A stretch of 64,000 nucleotides of DNA from Firmicutes bacterium ASF500 (GTDB lineage: Bacteria; Bacillota; Clostridia; Oscillospirales; Oscillospiraceae), in contig CP097573.1 in the NCBI GenBank assembly GCA_000492175.2, positions 248,001 through 312,000 of the forward strand, written 5' to 3'. Positions 15,633 to 24,108 of the stretch are shown piece after piece. Position 1 is the stretch's first letter, and the number at the start of each line of letters is the position of its first letter. Below the pieces are notes generated by a model. That model searched no databases. It was not told the origin of the DNA and saw nothing but the letters and a program-made list of their open reading frames with translations. A program made the translations under genes and the position numbers.

Positions 15633-16787
15633 ATGGCAAAAAAGAGAGCTAACGGCGAGGGCAACATCCGCAAACGCAAGGACGGACGGTGGGAGGGACG
15701 CTACACAGTGGGTTACGACCCAGCCACTGGAAAACCAATCAGCAAAAATGTCTTGGCTAAGACGCAGAAAGAGTGTAAAGAAAAGCTGAGACTGGCCCAA
15801 GAGGAGGCTGGCAAAATCAATTTCATCAAGACCGACCAGTATACAGTAGGGCAGTGGGCAACTCTCTGGTTTGAAAACTACGCCAAGCCGTCCATTCGAG
15901 AAACGACTGCAGCCTATTACAAAAACTACATCGACAAGCACATCATTCCACACATCGGGAAAATCAAGTTAAATAAGTTGACAACTTTGGATCTCCAGCA
16001 ATTCTACAACAAGGTCAAAGAGGGAGGGAGAGTACAGAGATACGAAGGGATGCAGGACCTGAGCCTGAGCAACAAGACAGTGCGCGGCCTCCATGCGATG
16101 CTGCGGCAATGCTTGGAACAGGCGGTTAAAGAGCGGCTAATCCCATATAATCCGGCTACAGGGTGCAGACTGCCGCCAAAAGAGAAAAAAGAGATGCAGG
16201 TAATTCCACCGGAGAAAATTGGCGACTATCTGAGAGCGGCGGAGGAGCACGGTGTACTGCCAATGTTCTATCTGGAGCTGACCACCGGGTTAAGGAGAGG
16301 TGAACTTGTGGCCCTGCTCTGGAGCGACTTGAATGTAAAGGAGCAGACCTTGTCAATCTCAAAGTCCGCGGGGCGGATCAATGGCGAGGTGAAAGTCAGC
16401 CAGCCCAAGACAGCGAACTCGGTGAGAACGATATATCTGCCGAAAGAAACGGTGGACCTGCTGGTGGAGGAGCACAGAAAGCACATCTTCAACAAATATA
16501 TGTTTCCCTCGCCGGTCACTGGCGGAATGTACGGCCCAGACTGCGTAGGAAGATTGCACAAAACCTTGCTGAAAAAGGCCGGAATCACAGAAAAAGTGAG
16601 ATTTCATGACCTCAGACACACATTCGCGACATTAGCAATTCAGAGCGGCGTAGACGCAAAAACGGTCTCCAGCATCCTGGGACACTACTCAGCGGGGTTT
16701 ACGCTGGATACCTACACCCATGTGACAGGAGATATGCAGAAAGAGGCGGCGAAGCGGGTTGGAAGTCTTATCGCCCAAGCGGTATAA
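15633..16787 (+). CDS. Tyrosine site-specific integrase
   Basis: A 384-residue protein starting at ATG 15633 after AAGGAGGCG; an upstream ATG at 15579 has no site. Domains in order: AP2-like arm-binding region (GNIRKRKDGRWEGRYTVGYD), core-binding SAM-like domain, and the catalytic domain with Arg near residue 221 (TTGLRRGE), HDLRHTFATLA near 325, LGHYS, and the nucleophile Tyr361 (DTYTHV). It belongs to the Tn916/phage-type integrases. It is the last gene of the mobilizable element and lies about 165 bases from the 3' end of tRNA-Pro, the presumed attachment site. Confidence 0.93.
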   Translation: MAKKRANGEGNIRKRKDGRWEGRYTVGYDPATGKPISKNVLAKTQKECKEKLRLAQEEAGKINFIKTDQYTVGQWATLWFENYAKPSIRETTAAYYKNYIDKHIIPHIGKIKLNKLTTLDLQQFYNKVKEGGRVQRYEGMQDLSLSNKTVRGLHAMLRQCLEQAVKERLIPYNPATGCRLPPKEKKEMQVIPPEKIGDYLRAAEEHGVLPMFYLELTTGLRRGELVALLWSDLNVKEQTLSISKSAGRINGEVKVSQPKTANSVRTIYLPKETVDLLVEEHRKHIFNKYMFPSPVTGGMYGPDCVGRLHKTLLKKAGITEKVRFHDLRHTFATLAIQSGVDAKTVSSILGHYSAGFTLDTYTHVTGDMQKEAAKRVGSLIAQAV

Positions 16788-16813
16788 AGCATAAAGGCTA
16801 TACAGACAAGAAC

Positions 16814-16852
16814 GAGGAAGCGCTGGATAAAATCGACGCTTCCTCAAAAATT
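16814..16852 (+). terminator. Terminator after the integrase
   Basis: GAGGAAGCG (16814-16822) pairs with CGCTTCCTC (16837-16845), followed by AAAAATTT. Confidence 0.75.
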
Positions 16853-16857
16853 TCCCG

Positions 16858-16877
16858 TTTGGGTCAGGTTTGGGTCA
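16858..16877. repeat. Two direct repeats TTTGGGTCA, probable integrase arm sites
   Basis: TTTGGGTCA at 16858-16866 and again at 16869-16877, 11 bases apart (one helical turn), between the integrase gene and the tRNA. Position and spacing fit arm-type binding sites of a tyrosine integrase beside its attachment core. Confidence 0.55.
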
Positions 16878-16916
16878 AAGAAAAATTGAGCAGAGAAAAA
16901 GCGAGGAAAAAGTTGC

Positions 16917-16954
16917 AAAAATCCGCTAAAATCATCAGATTCCAGCGGATTTTT
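16917..16954 (-). terminator. Terminator of tRNA-Pro (bidirectional stem)
   Basis: AAAAATCCGCT (16917-16927) and AGCGGATTTTT (16944-16954) are exact inverse copies with a 16-base loop. On the minus strand the stem starts right at the tRNA 3' CCA and ends in T residues. Confidence 0.8.
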
Positions 16955-17031
16955 GGTCCGAGTGGCGGGATTTGAACCCACGGCCTCTTGGACCCGAACC
17001 AAGCGCGATACCAAGCTTCGCCACACCCGGA
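16954..17031 (-). tRNA. tRNA-Pro, anticodon CGG, with encoded CCA
   Basis: Minus strand. Acceptor arms TCCGGGT and ACTCGGA pair; the D arm contains AAGCTTGGTATC, the anticodon stem CTTGG/CCAAG encloses TTCGGGT with CGG as anticodon, and the T arm GTGGGTTCAAATCCCGC is canonical. CCA is encoded. It reads CCG codons. The gene is intact although a tyrosine-integrase element abuts its 3' end, as expected when the element brings a copy of the 3' end with it. Confidence 0.95.
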
Positions 17032-17047
17032 TAAAACTAGCTTATTT

Positions 17048-17076
17048 ATTATATTTGTTTTTCTTCCTTCTGTCAA
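17048..17076 (-). promoter_or_regulatory. Consensus promoter of tRNA-Pro
   Basis: On the minus strand TTGACA (17076-17071), 17 bases, TATAAT (17053-17048), 17 bases before the tRNA. Both hexamers are perfect. Confidence 0.9.
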
Positions 17077-17142
17077 GGGTAATATTACAAACAAATTTGG
17101 AATAAGCTACTGATATCAAGCGGGCAGAGGAGGGGTATCTGG

Positions 17143-18186
17143 ATGTATGAACAAGGTACACAGGCGGCGGGGCGCAGGAGAAGCGTGGGAAGCAGCCGCG
17201 GCACATCGGGAAAAAGAAGACCGGCGAACGGTCAGGAGCAGGTTCGGCTGCTTCAACTGACGATCTGTTTGATCCTGTTTCTGGCGATGTTTTTAGGAAA
17301 AGGGGTTTTTCCACAGAAGCTGGGGCAGGTCCAAGAGCGGGTGGCGGAGCTGATCTCCACCGACTTCAACTTCCAGGAGGCCCTGTCCAAGCTGGGGGCG
17401 TCTCTGCCTGAAGGGGAGGGGGTCCTGTCCGGCGTGGGGGAGTTCTGCGCGGAGGTCTTTGGCATAGCCCAGCCGGAGGAACCGGCGCCGGAGCCGGTGG
17501 AGCTCCAGCCGCCCCCGTCGGACGTGCTGGAGGAAGAGCGGGCGTTTCTGAGCCAGAGGAGCGATTTTGCGGCACGGACGGCCCGCTATTCCGGCGTTTC
17601 CCGCCTGGGGCTGACCAACCCGGTGATCGTCCAGGTGGAGGAACCGGCCGCCCCGCCGCCGGAGGAGCCGGTGGTGGAGCCCGAGGAGGCTCCAGCCATC
17701 CCGGCAGTGGGGACGGTGATTTCGTCCCCGGAGTACAGCGGTCCAACACTGCCGGAGAACTACACGCTGGACCACCTGTCCCTGGGGGAGCTGGCCACGG
17801 TGACCCCCATCCTGGGGCATCTGAACTCCGGCTTCGGCTATCGGGAACACCCCATCAACGGGAATGACGGGATTCACAGCGGGGTGGACATCGGCGCTCA
17901 GATGGGCAAACCCATCGCCGCCTTTGCGGCGGGGACGGTGGAATATACGGGGGAGAGCGACGCCTGCGGCCTGTATTTGCAGCTGGACCACGGGAACGGG
18001 ATCAAGTCGTTTTACGCCCATTGTAGCGAGATCGACGTGAAAAAGGGGCAGGTGGTGGAGATGGGGGAGCCCGTCGCCCGAATCGGCTCCACGGGGGTGT
18101 CCACCGGGCCCCATCTGCATTTTGAGCTGAAATACAACAAGACCCGCATCGACCCGGCCTATTACCTGACATTTTTGGAGCGGTGA
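17143..18186 (+). CDS. spoIVFA: SpoIVFA-like M23 (LytM) family protein
   Basis: A 347-residue protein after GAGGAGGGG. A basic N-terminus is followed by one membrane segment (LLQLTICLILFLAMFLGKG), a long Pro/Glu-rich stretch (residues 105-200) and a C-terminal LytM/M23 domain. It keeps the zinc-type motifs GIHSGVDIG and TGPHLHFEL, although SpoIVFA family members usually act as regulators rather than peptidases. It overlaps the M50 protease gene downstream; this M23-M50 pair is the clostridial form of spoIVFA-spoIVFB. In Bacillus SpoIVFA tethers and holds SpoIVFB in the outer forespore membrane until pro-sigma-K is to be cut. A general cell-wall M23 peptidase is the alternative. Confidence 0.8.
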   Translation: MYEQGTQAAGRRRSVGSSRGTSGKRRPANGQEQVRLLQLTICLILFLAMFLGKGVFPQKLGQVQERVAELISTDFNFQEALSKLGASLPEGEGVLSGVGEFCAEVFGIAQPEEPAPEPVELQPPPSDVLEEERAFLSQRSDFAARTARYSGVSRLGLTNPVIVQVEEPAAPPPEEPVVEPEEAPAIPAVGTVISSPEYSGPTLPENYTLDHLSLGELATVTPILGHLNSGFGYREHPINGNDGIHSGVDIGAQMGKPIAAFAAGTVEYTGESDACGLYLQLDHGNGIKSFYAHCSEIDVKKGQVVEMGEPVARIGSTGVSTGPHLHFELKYNKTRIDPAYYLTFLER

Positions 18187-18785
18187 TGGGGTTGGGCAGG
18201 GTAGAGGTGACCGGCGGCTTTCTGCTGATGCTGGCCTGGCTGAACTATTTGGACCGCTCCTTTTTGGTGCCTATGGCGGTGCTGGCCTGCGGGGCTCACG
18301 AGCTGGGGCATTTGCTGGCCATCCGTCTCCTGGGCGGGACCGTAAGGGAGATTCGCCTGACAGCCATTGGGGCGGAGCTGGTGTTGTCCGGACCGCTGGG
18401 CTACTGGCAGGAGGGGGCGGCGGCCCTGGCCGGGCCGGGGGTCAATCTGCTGCTGGCCTTGCTCTGCTGCCAGTTCAGCTGGGGACTGTCCTTCGCCGGG
18501 CTGAATCTGGTGCTGGCCCTGTTCAACCTGCTGCCCATTGGACGGCTGGACGGGGGGCGGGCGCTGTACTGCACCTTGGCGCTGCTGGCCGGGCCGGGGC
18601 TGGCCGCCGGGGCGCGGAGTTGGCTGGATCTGCTGTGTACCGCGGCGGCGCTGGCGGCGGGGCTGGCACTGGCGGCAGTATGGGGAAATGTGACCCTGCT
18701 GTTGGCCGGACTGTGGATGCTGGCCGTCCTTCTGTGGGATAAATTCGGGAGGCGGCGGGGGAAATTTCGAATATTTTGGAAATAA
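18186..18785 (+). CDS. spoIVFB: SpoIVFB-like site-2 (M50) intramembrane metalloprotease
   Basis: A 199-residue, very hydrophobic protein. ATG 18186 overlaps the stop of spoIVFA (TGATG). The active site HELGH is at residues 38-42 (ACGAHELGHLLAIRLLGG), and the second metal motif FNLLPIGRLDGG places the third ligand at Asp122. About five or six membrane segments are visible. It lacks the C-terminal CBS domain found in Bacillus SpoIVFB, as do many clostridial versions. Family function: cleavage of pro-sigma-K in the mother cell during sporulation. Coupling with the SpoIVFA-like gene supports this; another substrate cannot be excluded. Confidence 0.82.
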   Translation: MGLGRVEVTGGFLLMLAWLNYLDRSFLVPMAVLACGAHELGHLLAIRLLGGTVREIRLTAIGAELVLSGPLGYWQEGAAALAGPGVNLLLALLCCQFSWGLSFAGLNLVLALFNLLPIGRLDGGRALYCTLALLAGPGLAAGARSWLDLLCTAAALAAGLALAAVWGNVTLLLAGLWMLAVLLWDKFGRRRGKFRIFWK

Positions 18786-18788
18786 TGC

Positions 18789-18817
18789 TTGTCAAGGGGC
18801 AGGAAAACAGGTACAAT
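18789..18817 (+). promoter_or_regulatory. Promoter of the radical SAM operon
   Basis: TTGTCA (18789-18794), 17 bases, TACAAT (18812-18817), 36 bases before the gene. Confidence 0.65.
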
Positions 18818-18852
18818 AAAGGTTACGTCACATACGACCTGGGGGTAACATA

Positions 18853-20694
18853 ATGAATCGTACCTTAGAGCACATCCTGTCCAATGTACAAAAGCCGGCC
18901 CGGTATACCGGCGGGGAATATAACGCCGTTGTCAAAGACAAGAGCAAGGTGGGCGTCCGCTTTGCCCTCTGCTTTCCCGACACCTATGAGATCGGTATGT
19001 CCAACCTGGGCTGCCGCATTCTCTACGGAGTGATGAATGAGCGGGAGGACATCTGGTGTGAGCGCTGCTTCGCCCCCTGGGGGGACATGGAGGAGGAGCT
19101 GCGCCGGGAGGGGCTGCTGCTCTACGGTCTGGAGAGCGGCGACCCCATCTCGGAATTTGACATAGTGGGCTTCTCTCTGGGCTATGAGATGGCCTATACC
19201 AATATGCTCAACATGCTGGACCTGGCCGGTCTGGCCCTGCGCAGTGAGGACCGGCGGGAGCTGAGCCCCCTGGTGGTGGCAGGGGGGACCTGCTGTTATA
19301 ACCCCGAGCCCCTGGCCCCCTTTGTGGACTTCTTTGTCCTGGGGGAGGGGGAGGATGTCACCCTGGAGTACATCGACCTGTATCAACAGGCCAAAGAGGA
19401 GGGCTGGTCCAAGGAGGAGTTCCTGGAGGAGGCCGCCAAGATTGAGGGCATCTACGTGCCCTCGCTCTACGAGCCGGTCTACCGGGCGGATGGAACCCTG
19501 GAAGAGATCAGGAGGGCGCTGGAGGGCGCTCCGGAGACCGTCACCAAGCGGATCGTCCAGGACTTCGACAAGGCCTATTTTCCGGTCAAGACCATCATCC
19601 CCTCCACCGAGATCGTCCACGACCGGGTGATGCTGGAGCTCTTCCGAGGCTGTATCCGGGGGTGCCGGTTCTGTCAGGCGGGCTACGCCTACCGCCCCGT
19701 GCGGTCCCGCAGTCCGGAGCTGCTGGCCCAGTACGGCAAGGCGGCCTGTGAGGACTCGGGCTATCAGGAGATGACCCTGTCCTCTCTGTCCTCCACCGAC
19801 TATCCAGACCTTTTGCCCCTGTGCGACGACCTCCTGGACTACTGCGCCCCCCGGGACATCGGGCTGTCTCTGCCCTCCCTGCGGGCGGACACCTTTTCCA
19901 TGAGCCTGATGGAGCGCCTCCAGCGGGTGCGCCGGGGCGGGCTGACCTTCGCCCCCGAGGCGGGCACCCAGCGCCTCCGGGACGCCATCAACAAGAACCT
20001 CCGGGAGGAGGATCTGCTCCAGTCCTGCAAGACCGCCTTTGCCGGGGGCTGGAACGGGGTGAAGCTCTACTTCATGCTGGGCCTGCCCACCGAGACCGAC
20101 GAGGATGTGCTGGGCATCGCCGACCTGGCCCGCAAGGTGTATTTTACCTGGCGGGAGTACGCGCCCAACAAGGCCCGGGGGGTTCGGATTACCGTGTCCA
20201 CCTCCTGGTTTGTGCCCAAGCCCCACACCGCCTTCCAGTGGGAGGCGCAAATTCCGGTGGAGGAGTACCAGCGGAGGGTGAACCTCCTGCGGGGCGCCCT
20301 GAAACGGGACAAGTCCATCACCTATAACTGGCACGATCCCCAGACCAGCTATCTGGAGGCCGTTCTGTCCCGTGGGGACCGGCGGCTGGCCGATGTGCTG
20401 GAGTGGGTCTGGGAGCACGGGGGAAAGATGGACTCCTGGACGGAGTATTTTGACTATCAGCGCTGGCTGGACGGCCTGTCCGCCTGCGGGCTGGACGGGG
20501 ACTTCTACGCCCACCGGGAGCGCCCCCAGGACGAGGTATTCCCCTGGTCCCGGCTGTCCACCGGGGTGAGCGCCGAATTTCTATGGCGGGAGCGGGAGCT
20601 GTGCTATCAGTCGGTTACCACTCCCGACTGCCGCACCCGCTGCTCCGGCTGCGGGGCCAACAAGCTTTTGGAAGGGGGGAGGACCTGTGGCTGA
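18853..20694 (+). CDS. TIGR03960-type B12-binding-domain radical SAM protein
   Basis: A 613-residue protein. The N-terminal part (GVRFALCFPDTYEIGMSNLG) is the cobalamin-binding-like domain, followed by VAGGTCCYNPEPLAPFVDFF and GEGED. The radical SAM motif GCIRGCRFCQAGYAYRPVRS gives CxxxCxxC near residue 276. Near the C-terminus come NWHDPQTSYLEAVLSRGDRR and the cysteine pair CRTRCSGCGANK. This family is nearly always followed, as here, by a TIGR03936 partner; in Clostridia the pair lies between spoIVFAB and ribonuclease G/rplU. The reaction is unknown; tRNA or rRNA modification has been suggested from context. Confidence 0.9.
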   Translation: MNRTLEHILSNVQKPARYTGGEYNAVVKDKSKVGVRFALCFPDTYEIGMSNLGCRILYGVMNEREDIWCERCFAPWGDMEEELRREGLLLYGLESGDPISEFDIVGFSLGYEMAYTNMLNMLDLAGLALRSEDRRELSPLVVAGGTCCYNPEPLAPFVDFFVLGEGEDVTLEYIDLYQQAKEEGWSKEEFLEEAAKIEGIYVPSLYEPVYRADGTLEEIRRALEGAPETVTKRIVQDFDKAYFPVKTIIPSTEIVHDRVMLELFRGCIRGCRFCQAGYAYRPVRSRSPELLAQYGKAACEDSGYQEMTLSSLSSTDYPDLLPLCDDLLDYCAPRDIGLSLPSLRADTFSMSLMERLQRVRRGGLTFAPEAGTQRLRDAINKNLREEDLLQSCKTAFAGGWNGVKLYFMLGLPTETDEDVLGIADLARKVYFTWREYAPNKARGVRITVSTSWFVPKPHTAFQWEAQIPVEEYQRRVNLLRGALKRDKSITYNWHDPQTSYLEAVLSRGDRRLADVLEWVWEHGGKMDSWTEYFDYQRWLDGLSACGLDGDFYAHRERPQDEVFPWSRLSTGVSAEFLWRERELCYQSVTTPDCRTRCSGCGANKLLEGGRTCG

Positions 20695-21352
20695 CCGGCT
20701 GTTGTTTTCCAAAACGGGACGGGCCCGGTATATCTCCCATCTGGACCTGATGCGGACCTTTCAGCGGGCCTTTGCCCGGGCGAAAATCCCCATCAAGCAC
20801 ACCGAGGGCTTTAACCCCCACCCCTTTGTCTCCATCGCCCTGCCTCTGTCGGTGGGCTACTCCAGCCAGTGCGAGATTTTGGAGTTCGGCCTGCTGGAGG
20901 GGACAAGCTATGAGGAGGTCCCGGGGCGGCTCACCGCCGCCATGCCCGAGGGGATTGTGATTCACCAGTGCTATCCGGTGGAGCGGAAGCTGAAGGAACT
21001 GTGTTATGTAAACTACATCATGACCTTCGACTACCCCGAGGGACGGCCCCAGGCGTCGGAGCCGTCCTTGGCGGCTCTGCTGGGCCGGGAGAGCCTGGTG
21101 GTAAAGAAGAAGTCCAACAAGGCCAAGGCGGGCTACACCGAGGTGGACCTGATTCCACTAATCCGCAGCTGGCACATCGAATGCCAGAGTGATACTATGG
21201 CGGTGGACCTGGTGGTCTCCGCCCAGAATCCAGGCCTCAACCCGGAGCTCATCCGCTCCGCCTTCTGCGCCGAATACCCGGAGTACGCCCCCGATTTCGT
21301 CACCTTCCACCGCAGGGAGGTGTTGGACAGGGAGGGGAAGACCTTTCGGTAG
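20687..21352 (+). CDS. TIGR03936 (DUF2344) family protein, partner of the radical SAM enzyme
   Basis: A 221-residue protein with a GTG start at 20687, GGGGGGAGG in front, and an 8-base overlap with the radical SAM gene. The beginning LLFSKTGRARYISHLDLMRT FQRAFARAKIPIKHTEGFNP HPFVSIALPLSVG is diagnostic for DUF2344 (split from one continuous reading). The protein is soluble and probably an RNA-binding or substrate-presenting partner of the preceding enzyme; in some genomes the two are fused. Translation is evidently coupled. The usual downstream ribonuclease G and ribosomal protein L21 genes are missing here. Confidence 0.88.
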   Translation: MADRLLFSKTGRARYISHLDLMRTFQRAFARAKIPIKHTEGFNPHPFVSIALPLSVGYSSQCEILEFGLLEGTSYEEVPGRLTAAMPEGIVIHQCYPVERKLKELCYVNYIMTFDYPEGRPQASEPSLAALLGRESLVVKKKSNKAKAGYTEVDLIPLIRSWHIECQSDTMAVDLVVSAQNPGLNPELIRSAFCAEYPEYAPDFVTFHRREVLDREGKTFR

Positions 21353-21386
21353 CTTGTAAACCCGACGCGTGATTGGAGCTCTGATT

Positions 21387-21857
21387 ATGTGGCGCAAAGT
21401 GTTGAAGTACATGATTTTAGCCGTCAGTGCGGTTGTAGTGATTGGACTGCTTGCCAATCGTCCTCCGTTTACCGATTCTACCTCACCAGATGGGGAATAC
21501 AGGGTTGAAATCTGGACGCGGCAGGGGTTCGGTTTGCTGAATGTGCCGGAATATGTAAAAATAGTAGTAAAGAAACCTTTTTCTTTCCAAAAAAGAACCA
21601 TCTATACAGAGATCAACAACGATGATATGGCTATTGACGCGGATCAAAATATTTACATTTTTTGGGAAACGGACCAGCTGACAATTATTTTGCTGGGATG
21701 TGAACAGTGGCCGGAATTTATAACAGTGTCTCTGGAAAAAGGTCTTCCTTATGAATGTCACCAATATGATATTCCGGAGGATGTTTCGGATTCTATTTTG
21801 AAAAGCTACAAACGGCGACGTGAACGGGAGGCCACAGGCCGCCCCTACGAGGGATAG
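21387..21857 (+). CDS. Hypothetical protein with one N-terminal membrane segment
   Basis: A 156-residue protein. ATG 21387 has GGAG at the right distance; ATT-led upstream codons do not. Residues 6-24 are hydrophobic (YMILAVSAVVVIGLLAN), so the rest lies outside the cell or is anchored at the membrane. The segment TDSTSPDGEYRVEIW resembles the start of small beta-rich domains in clostridial proteins that read out the phrase SPDGxxxV; the XRE protein at 23199 has a comparable ASPDGTICATI. No catalytic motif is seen. It is clearly less GC-rich than its neighbours, suggesting acquisition. Confidence 0.55.
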   Translation: MWRKVLKYMILAVSAVVVIGLLANRPPFTDSTSPDGEYRVEIWTRQGFGLLNVPEYVKIVVKKPFSFQKRTIYTEINNDDMAIDADQNIYIFWETDQLTIILLGCEQWPEFITVSLEKGLPYECHQYDIPEDVSDSILKSYKRRREREATGRPYEG

Positions 21858-21865
21858 GTGCCCAA

Positions 21866-22666
21866 ATGAAAAAGCTATTTACCATGATCCGCCGGGGCAA
21901 TCTGGAGGAGGTCGCGGTCATTCTGGACAAAAAACCGGACCTGATCTCCTGTCTTGCCAAGGCTCCGCCCAAGAAGGACGACGGCCAGTCGCCCCTGATG
22001 GTGGCCATCAAGAGCGACAACCTGGAGGTGGCCCATCTGCTCCTGGACCGGGGGGCGGACGTGAACTTCGCGGACGCCATCAACCCCTACGGCAGCAATT
22101 TCGGCGCCCCTATCTGGTACGACGCCATCGTCCAGTGCTTCATGCGGGCGGGGCACACCGTCGGCCCCGGTCCGGAGCGCAGCAAGGGGTACTTTCTGCT
22201 CCTCCGCCGCCTGCTGGACATGGGGATGGACCCCAACCCAAAGACCTCCCACGGCCTCACCGCCTGGCAGCACGCCCTGGAGCAGTATGACGAGTTCGCA
22301 CGCAGTTCCTATCCCAGCTACTACGTGGAGGAGAGCAAGGAAGGAAACCGGAGGCTGCGGGAGATGCTCAAGGCGGTGCTGGACGAGCTTCTCAAGCACG
22401 GGGCGGATATCCACGATTTCAGACCGCCCAATAAGGAGGGCCTGTCCTGCGTCTCAGTGATCCTGCGGAATATGGAGGAGGGCCGGGAGCTGCTGGACGG
22501 GATGCGCGGCCTGGACCCGGATTCCGATATGTTCAAGCCCTACACTGAGACATACCGGGGAAAGGAACGGCTGGTCACGCCCTACTACACGGTGGAGGAC
22601 TACCGCCAGATGTACGAGATCAAATGGCGGGAGCTGGAGCCAGTTTTGCGGGCGTACTACGCATAG
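21866..22666 (+). CDS. Ankyrin-repeat protein
   Basis: A 266-residue cytoplasmic protein, 8 bases after the previous gene. At least two recognisable ankyrin repeats: DDGQSPLMVAIKSDNLEVAH LLLDRGADVNFAD (residues 38-70) and a degenerate pair around LLLRRLLDMGMDPNPKTSHG LTAWQHALEQ and LDELLKHGADIHDFRPPNKE G. Ankyrin repeats mediate protein-protein contact; no enzyme domain is fused. The partner is unknown. The C-terminal 60 residues (YYTVEDYRQMYEIKWRELEP) are helical. Confidence 0.75.
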   Translation: MKKLFTMIRRGNLEEVAVILDKKPDLISCLAKAPPKKDDGQSPLMVAIKSDNLEVAHLLLDRGADVNFADAINPYGSNFGAPIWYDAIVQCFMRAGHTVGPGPERSKGYFLLLRRLLDMGMDPNPKTSHGLTAWQHALEQYDEFARSSYPSYYVEESKEGNRRLREMLKAVLDELLKHGADIHDFRPPNKEGLSCVSVILRNMEEGRELLDGMRGLDPDSDMFKPYTETYRGKERLVTPYYTVEDYRQMYEIKWRELEPVLRAYYA

Positions 22667-22674
22667 ACGGAACC

Positions 22675-22741
22675 TGTAGGGCGTGACCACTGGGCACGCC
22701 GCTCTGAAATAAAACGGCGCGCCGAGTCGTCGCGCCCTACA
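22675..22741. repeat. Palindromic GTAGGG-type intergenic repeat, copy A
   Basis: TGTAGGGCG (22675-22683) and CGCCCTACA (22733-22741) form the ends; inside, GGGCACGCC and GGCGCGCC add further pairing. Same outer sequence class as 48302-48374 and 51448-51473. Confidence 0.65.
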
Positions 22742-22757
22742 AAAAGGAGATGCAAAA

Positions 22758-23123
22758 ATGGACAAACCCACCCAGCACAGTCTCACCTGGACGGTGGACG
22801 ACACCATGACCGCCAAGCGCATCGGCACAGCGGGCGCTAAAATTCTCTCCACCCCTAACATGCTGGCCCTGATGGAGGCCTGCGCCCTGGAGCTGGCCCA
22901 GGAGTATCTGGACGAAGGCATGACCACCGTGGGCGCGGAGGCCCACGTCCGCCACCTGGCACCCACTCCCGTGGGCATGCAGGTGACCGCCACCGCCACC
23001 CTGCGGGAGGTCGAGCGGCGGAAGATGTGGTTTGATATCGAGGTCCACGACGAGAAGGGCAAGTGCGGCGAGGGCTCCCACCTGCGGATTATGGTGCCCA
23101 ACAAGGACCGGAGCCAGGGTTAA
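22758..23123 (+). CDS. Hotdog-fold thioesterase (FlK-like)
   Basis: A 121-residue protein after AAAGGAG. The sequence MLALMEACALELAQEYLDEG MTTVGAEAHVRHLAPTPVGM QVTATATLREVE carries the hotdog helix and the strand set of fluoroacetyl-CoA-thioesterase-like proteins; Glu in MEACA and His in RHLAPTP correspond to active-site positions of that family. Probable role: hydrolysis of a short acyl-CoA in the cytoplasm. The substrate is not predictable from the sequence. It is a stand-alone gene with a repeat upstream. Confidence 0.85.
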   Translation: MDKPTQHSLTWTVDDTMTAKRIGTAGAKILSTPNMLALMEACALELAQEYLDEGMTTVGAEAHVRHLAPTPVGMQVTATATLREVERRKMWFDIEVHDEKGKCGEGSHLRIMVPNKDRSQG

Positions 23124-23198
23124 ACCCAACTCAACCTATGGTTTGGTGACTTTTTGCTTGGGACGCGGTATCATTCCAGGCAGGAGGTGCGAAAAACT

Positions 23199-24086
23199 AT
23201 GGACAATGTAAAAACCGGTGGCTTTATCAAAGTGCTGCGCAAAGAGAAGGACATGACCCAGAAGCAGCTGGCCGATCAGCTGCACATCACCGACCGGGCG
23301 GTGTCAAAGTGGGAGCGGGGCGTCTGCGCCCCGGATATCTCCCTGTTGGAGCCGCTGGCGGAAATTTTGGAGGTCTCCATTGTGGAGCTCATTCAAGGGG
23401 AGCGGGCCGAAGCACCCCAGGAGGCGGAGACCAGCGCCAAGGAAATTATCAGCTACTCCCAGAACGAGGTAAGGCGCAAGGTCCGGGGCATTCGGAAAAA
23501 GTATCTGGCAATCGCCGCCTTGGTGCTTGCCATAGCCGCGCTCATTGGCGGCGTCCTCCTGTGGAGGAGCGGGCGGTTGTTCGTACTGGACGAGGCGGCG
23601 TCCCCTGATGGGACAATCTGCGCCACGATATACAGCAAGCGGCTGAACGGCAGTTCTTTCTCGTTTGAGAACGAAATTTCCGTGATTACGGAACAGGAGG
23701 ACGGCTTACAGTGGCGGGTCATCTATGGGGATTGTACCTATCGGGGTCTTTGGTGGTCGCCGGACAGCAGGAAGTATGTCCTGGCTTTGGACTATGCCGA
23801 TGAAAACCGCCTGACCCTGAGCTGGCTGGACAGAAATTCATCGAGCAATCTGAACGCCTACCTCTCCATGGGGGTGGAGGCGACGGAACTGCGCAAATAC
23901 GGCTACAGCACCCCCGACGGCTGGCCGGAGATTGAGTACCAGTTTTTGCAGTGGGGGACGGACAGCGCCTCCATGCTGATTTACTACGCCTTCGAGGACA
24001 GCTCAGGGGAGGAGCACACCGGTTACTTCTGGTATAACTGTGAAACTGGAGCTGTCGATGGAATTTTAGAGATGGACGGCCGGTAG
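23199..24086 (+). CDS. XRE-family helix-turn-helix protein with transmembrane segment and extracytoplasmic domain
   Basis: A 295-residue protein; ATG 23199 follows CAGGAGGTG, and longer in-frame starts lack a site. Residues 8-65 are an XRE helix-turn-helix (LRKEKDMTQKQLADQLHITD RAVSKWERGVCAPDISLLEP). Residues 100-122 form one membrane helix (YLAIAALVLAIAALIGGVLL). The roughly 170-residue outer domain has beta-rich features (SPDGTICATIYSKRLNGSSF, SPDSRKYVLALDY). A DNA-binding domain directly linked to a membrane anchor and sensor suggests a one-component membrane regulator. Targets are unknown. Confidence 0.8.
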   Translation: MDNVKTGGFIKVLRKEKDMTQKQLADQLHITDRAVSKWERGVCAPDISLLEPLAEILEVSIVELIQGERAEAPQEAETSAKEIISYSQNEVRRKVRGIRKKYLAIAALVLAIAALIGGVLLWRSGRLFVLDEAASPDGTICATIYSKRLNGSSFSFENEISVITEQEDGLQWRVIYGDCTYRGLWWSPDSRKYVLALDYADENRLTLSWLDRNSSSNLNAYLSMGVEATELRKYGYSTPDGWPEIEYQFLQWGTDSASMLIYYAFEDSSGEEHTGYFWYNCETGAVDGILEMDGR

Positions 24087-24108
24087 GAAAATTTATCCTG
24101 AAAACCTC

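Noticed and set aside
16954..17031. tRNA interrupted by element insertion
   Set aside because: All arms, the anticodon loop, CCA, promoter and terminator are intact; the gene should be functional.
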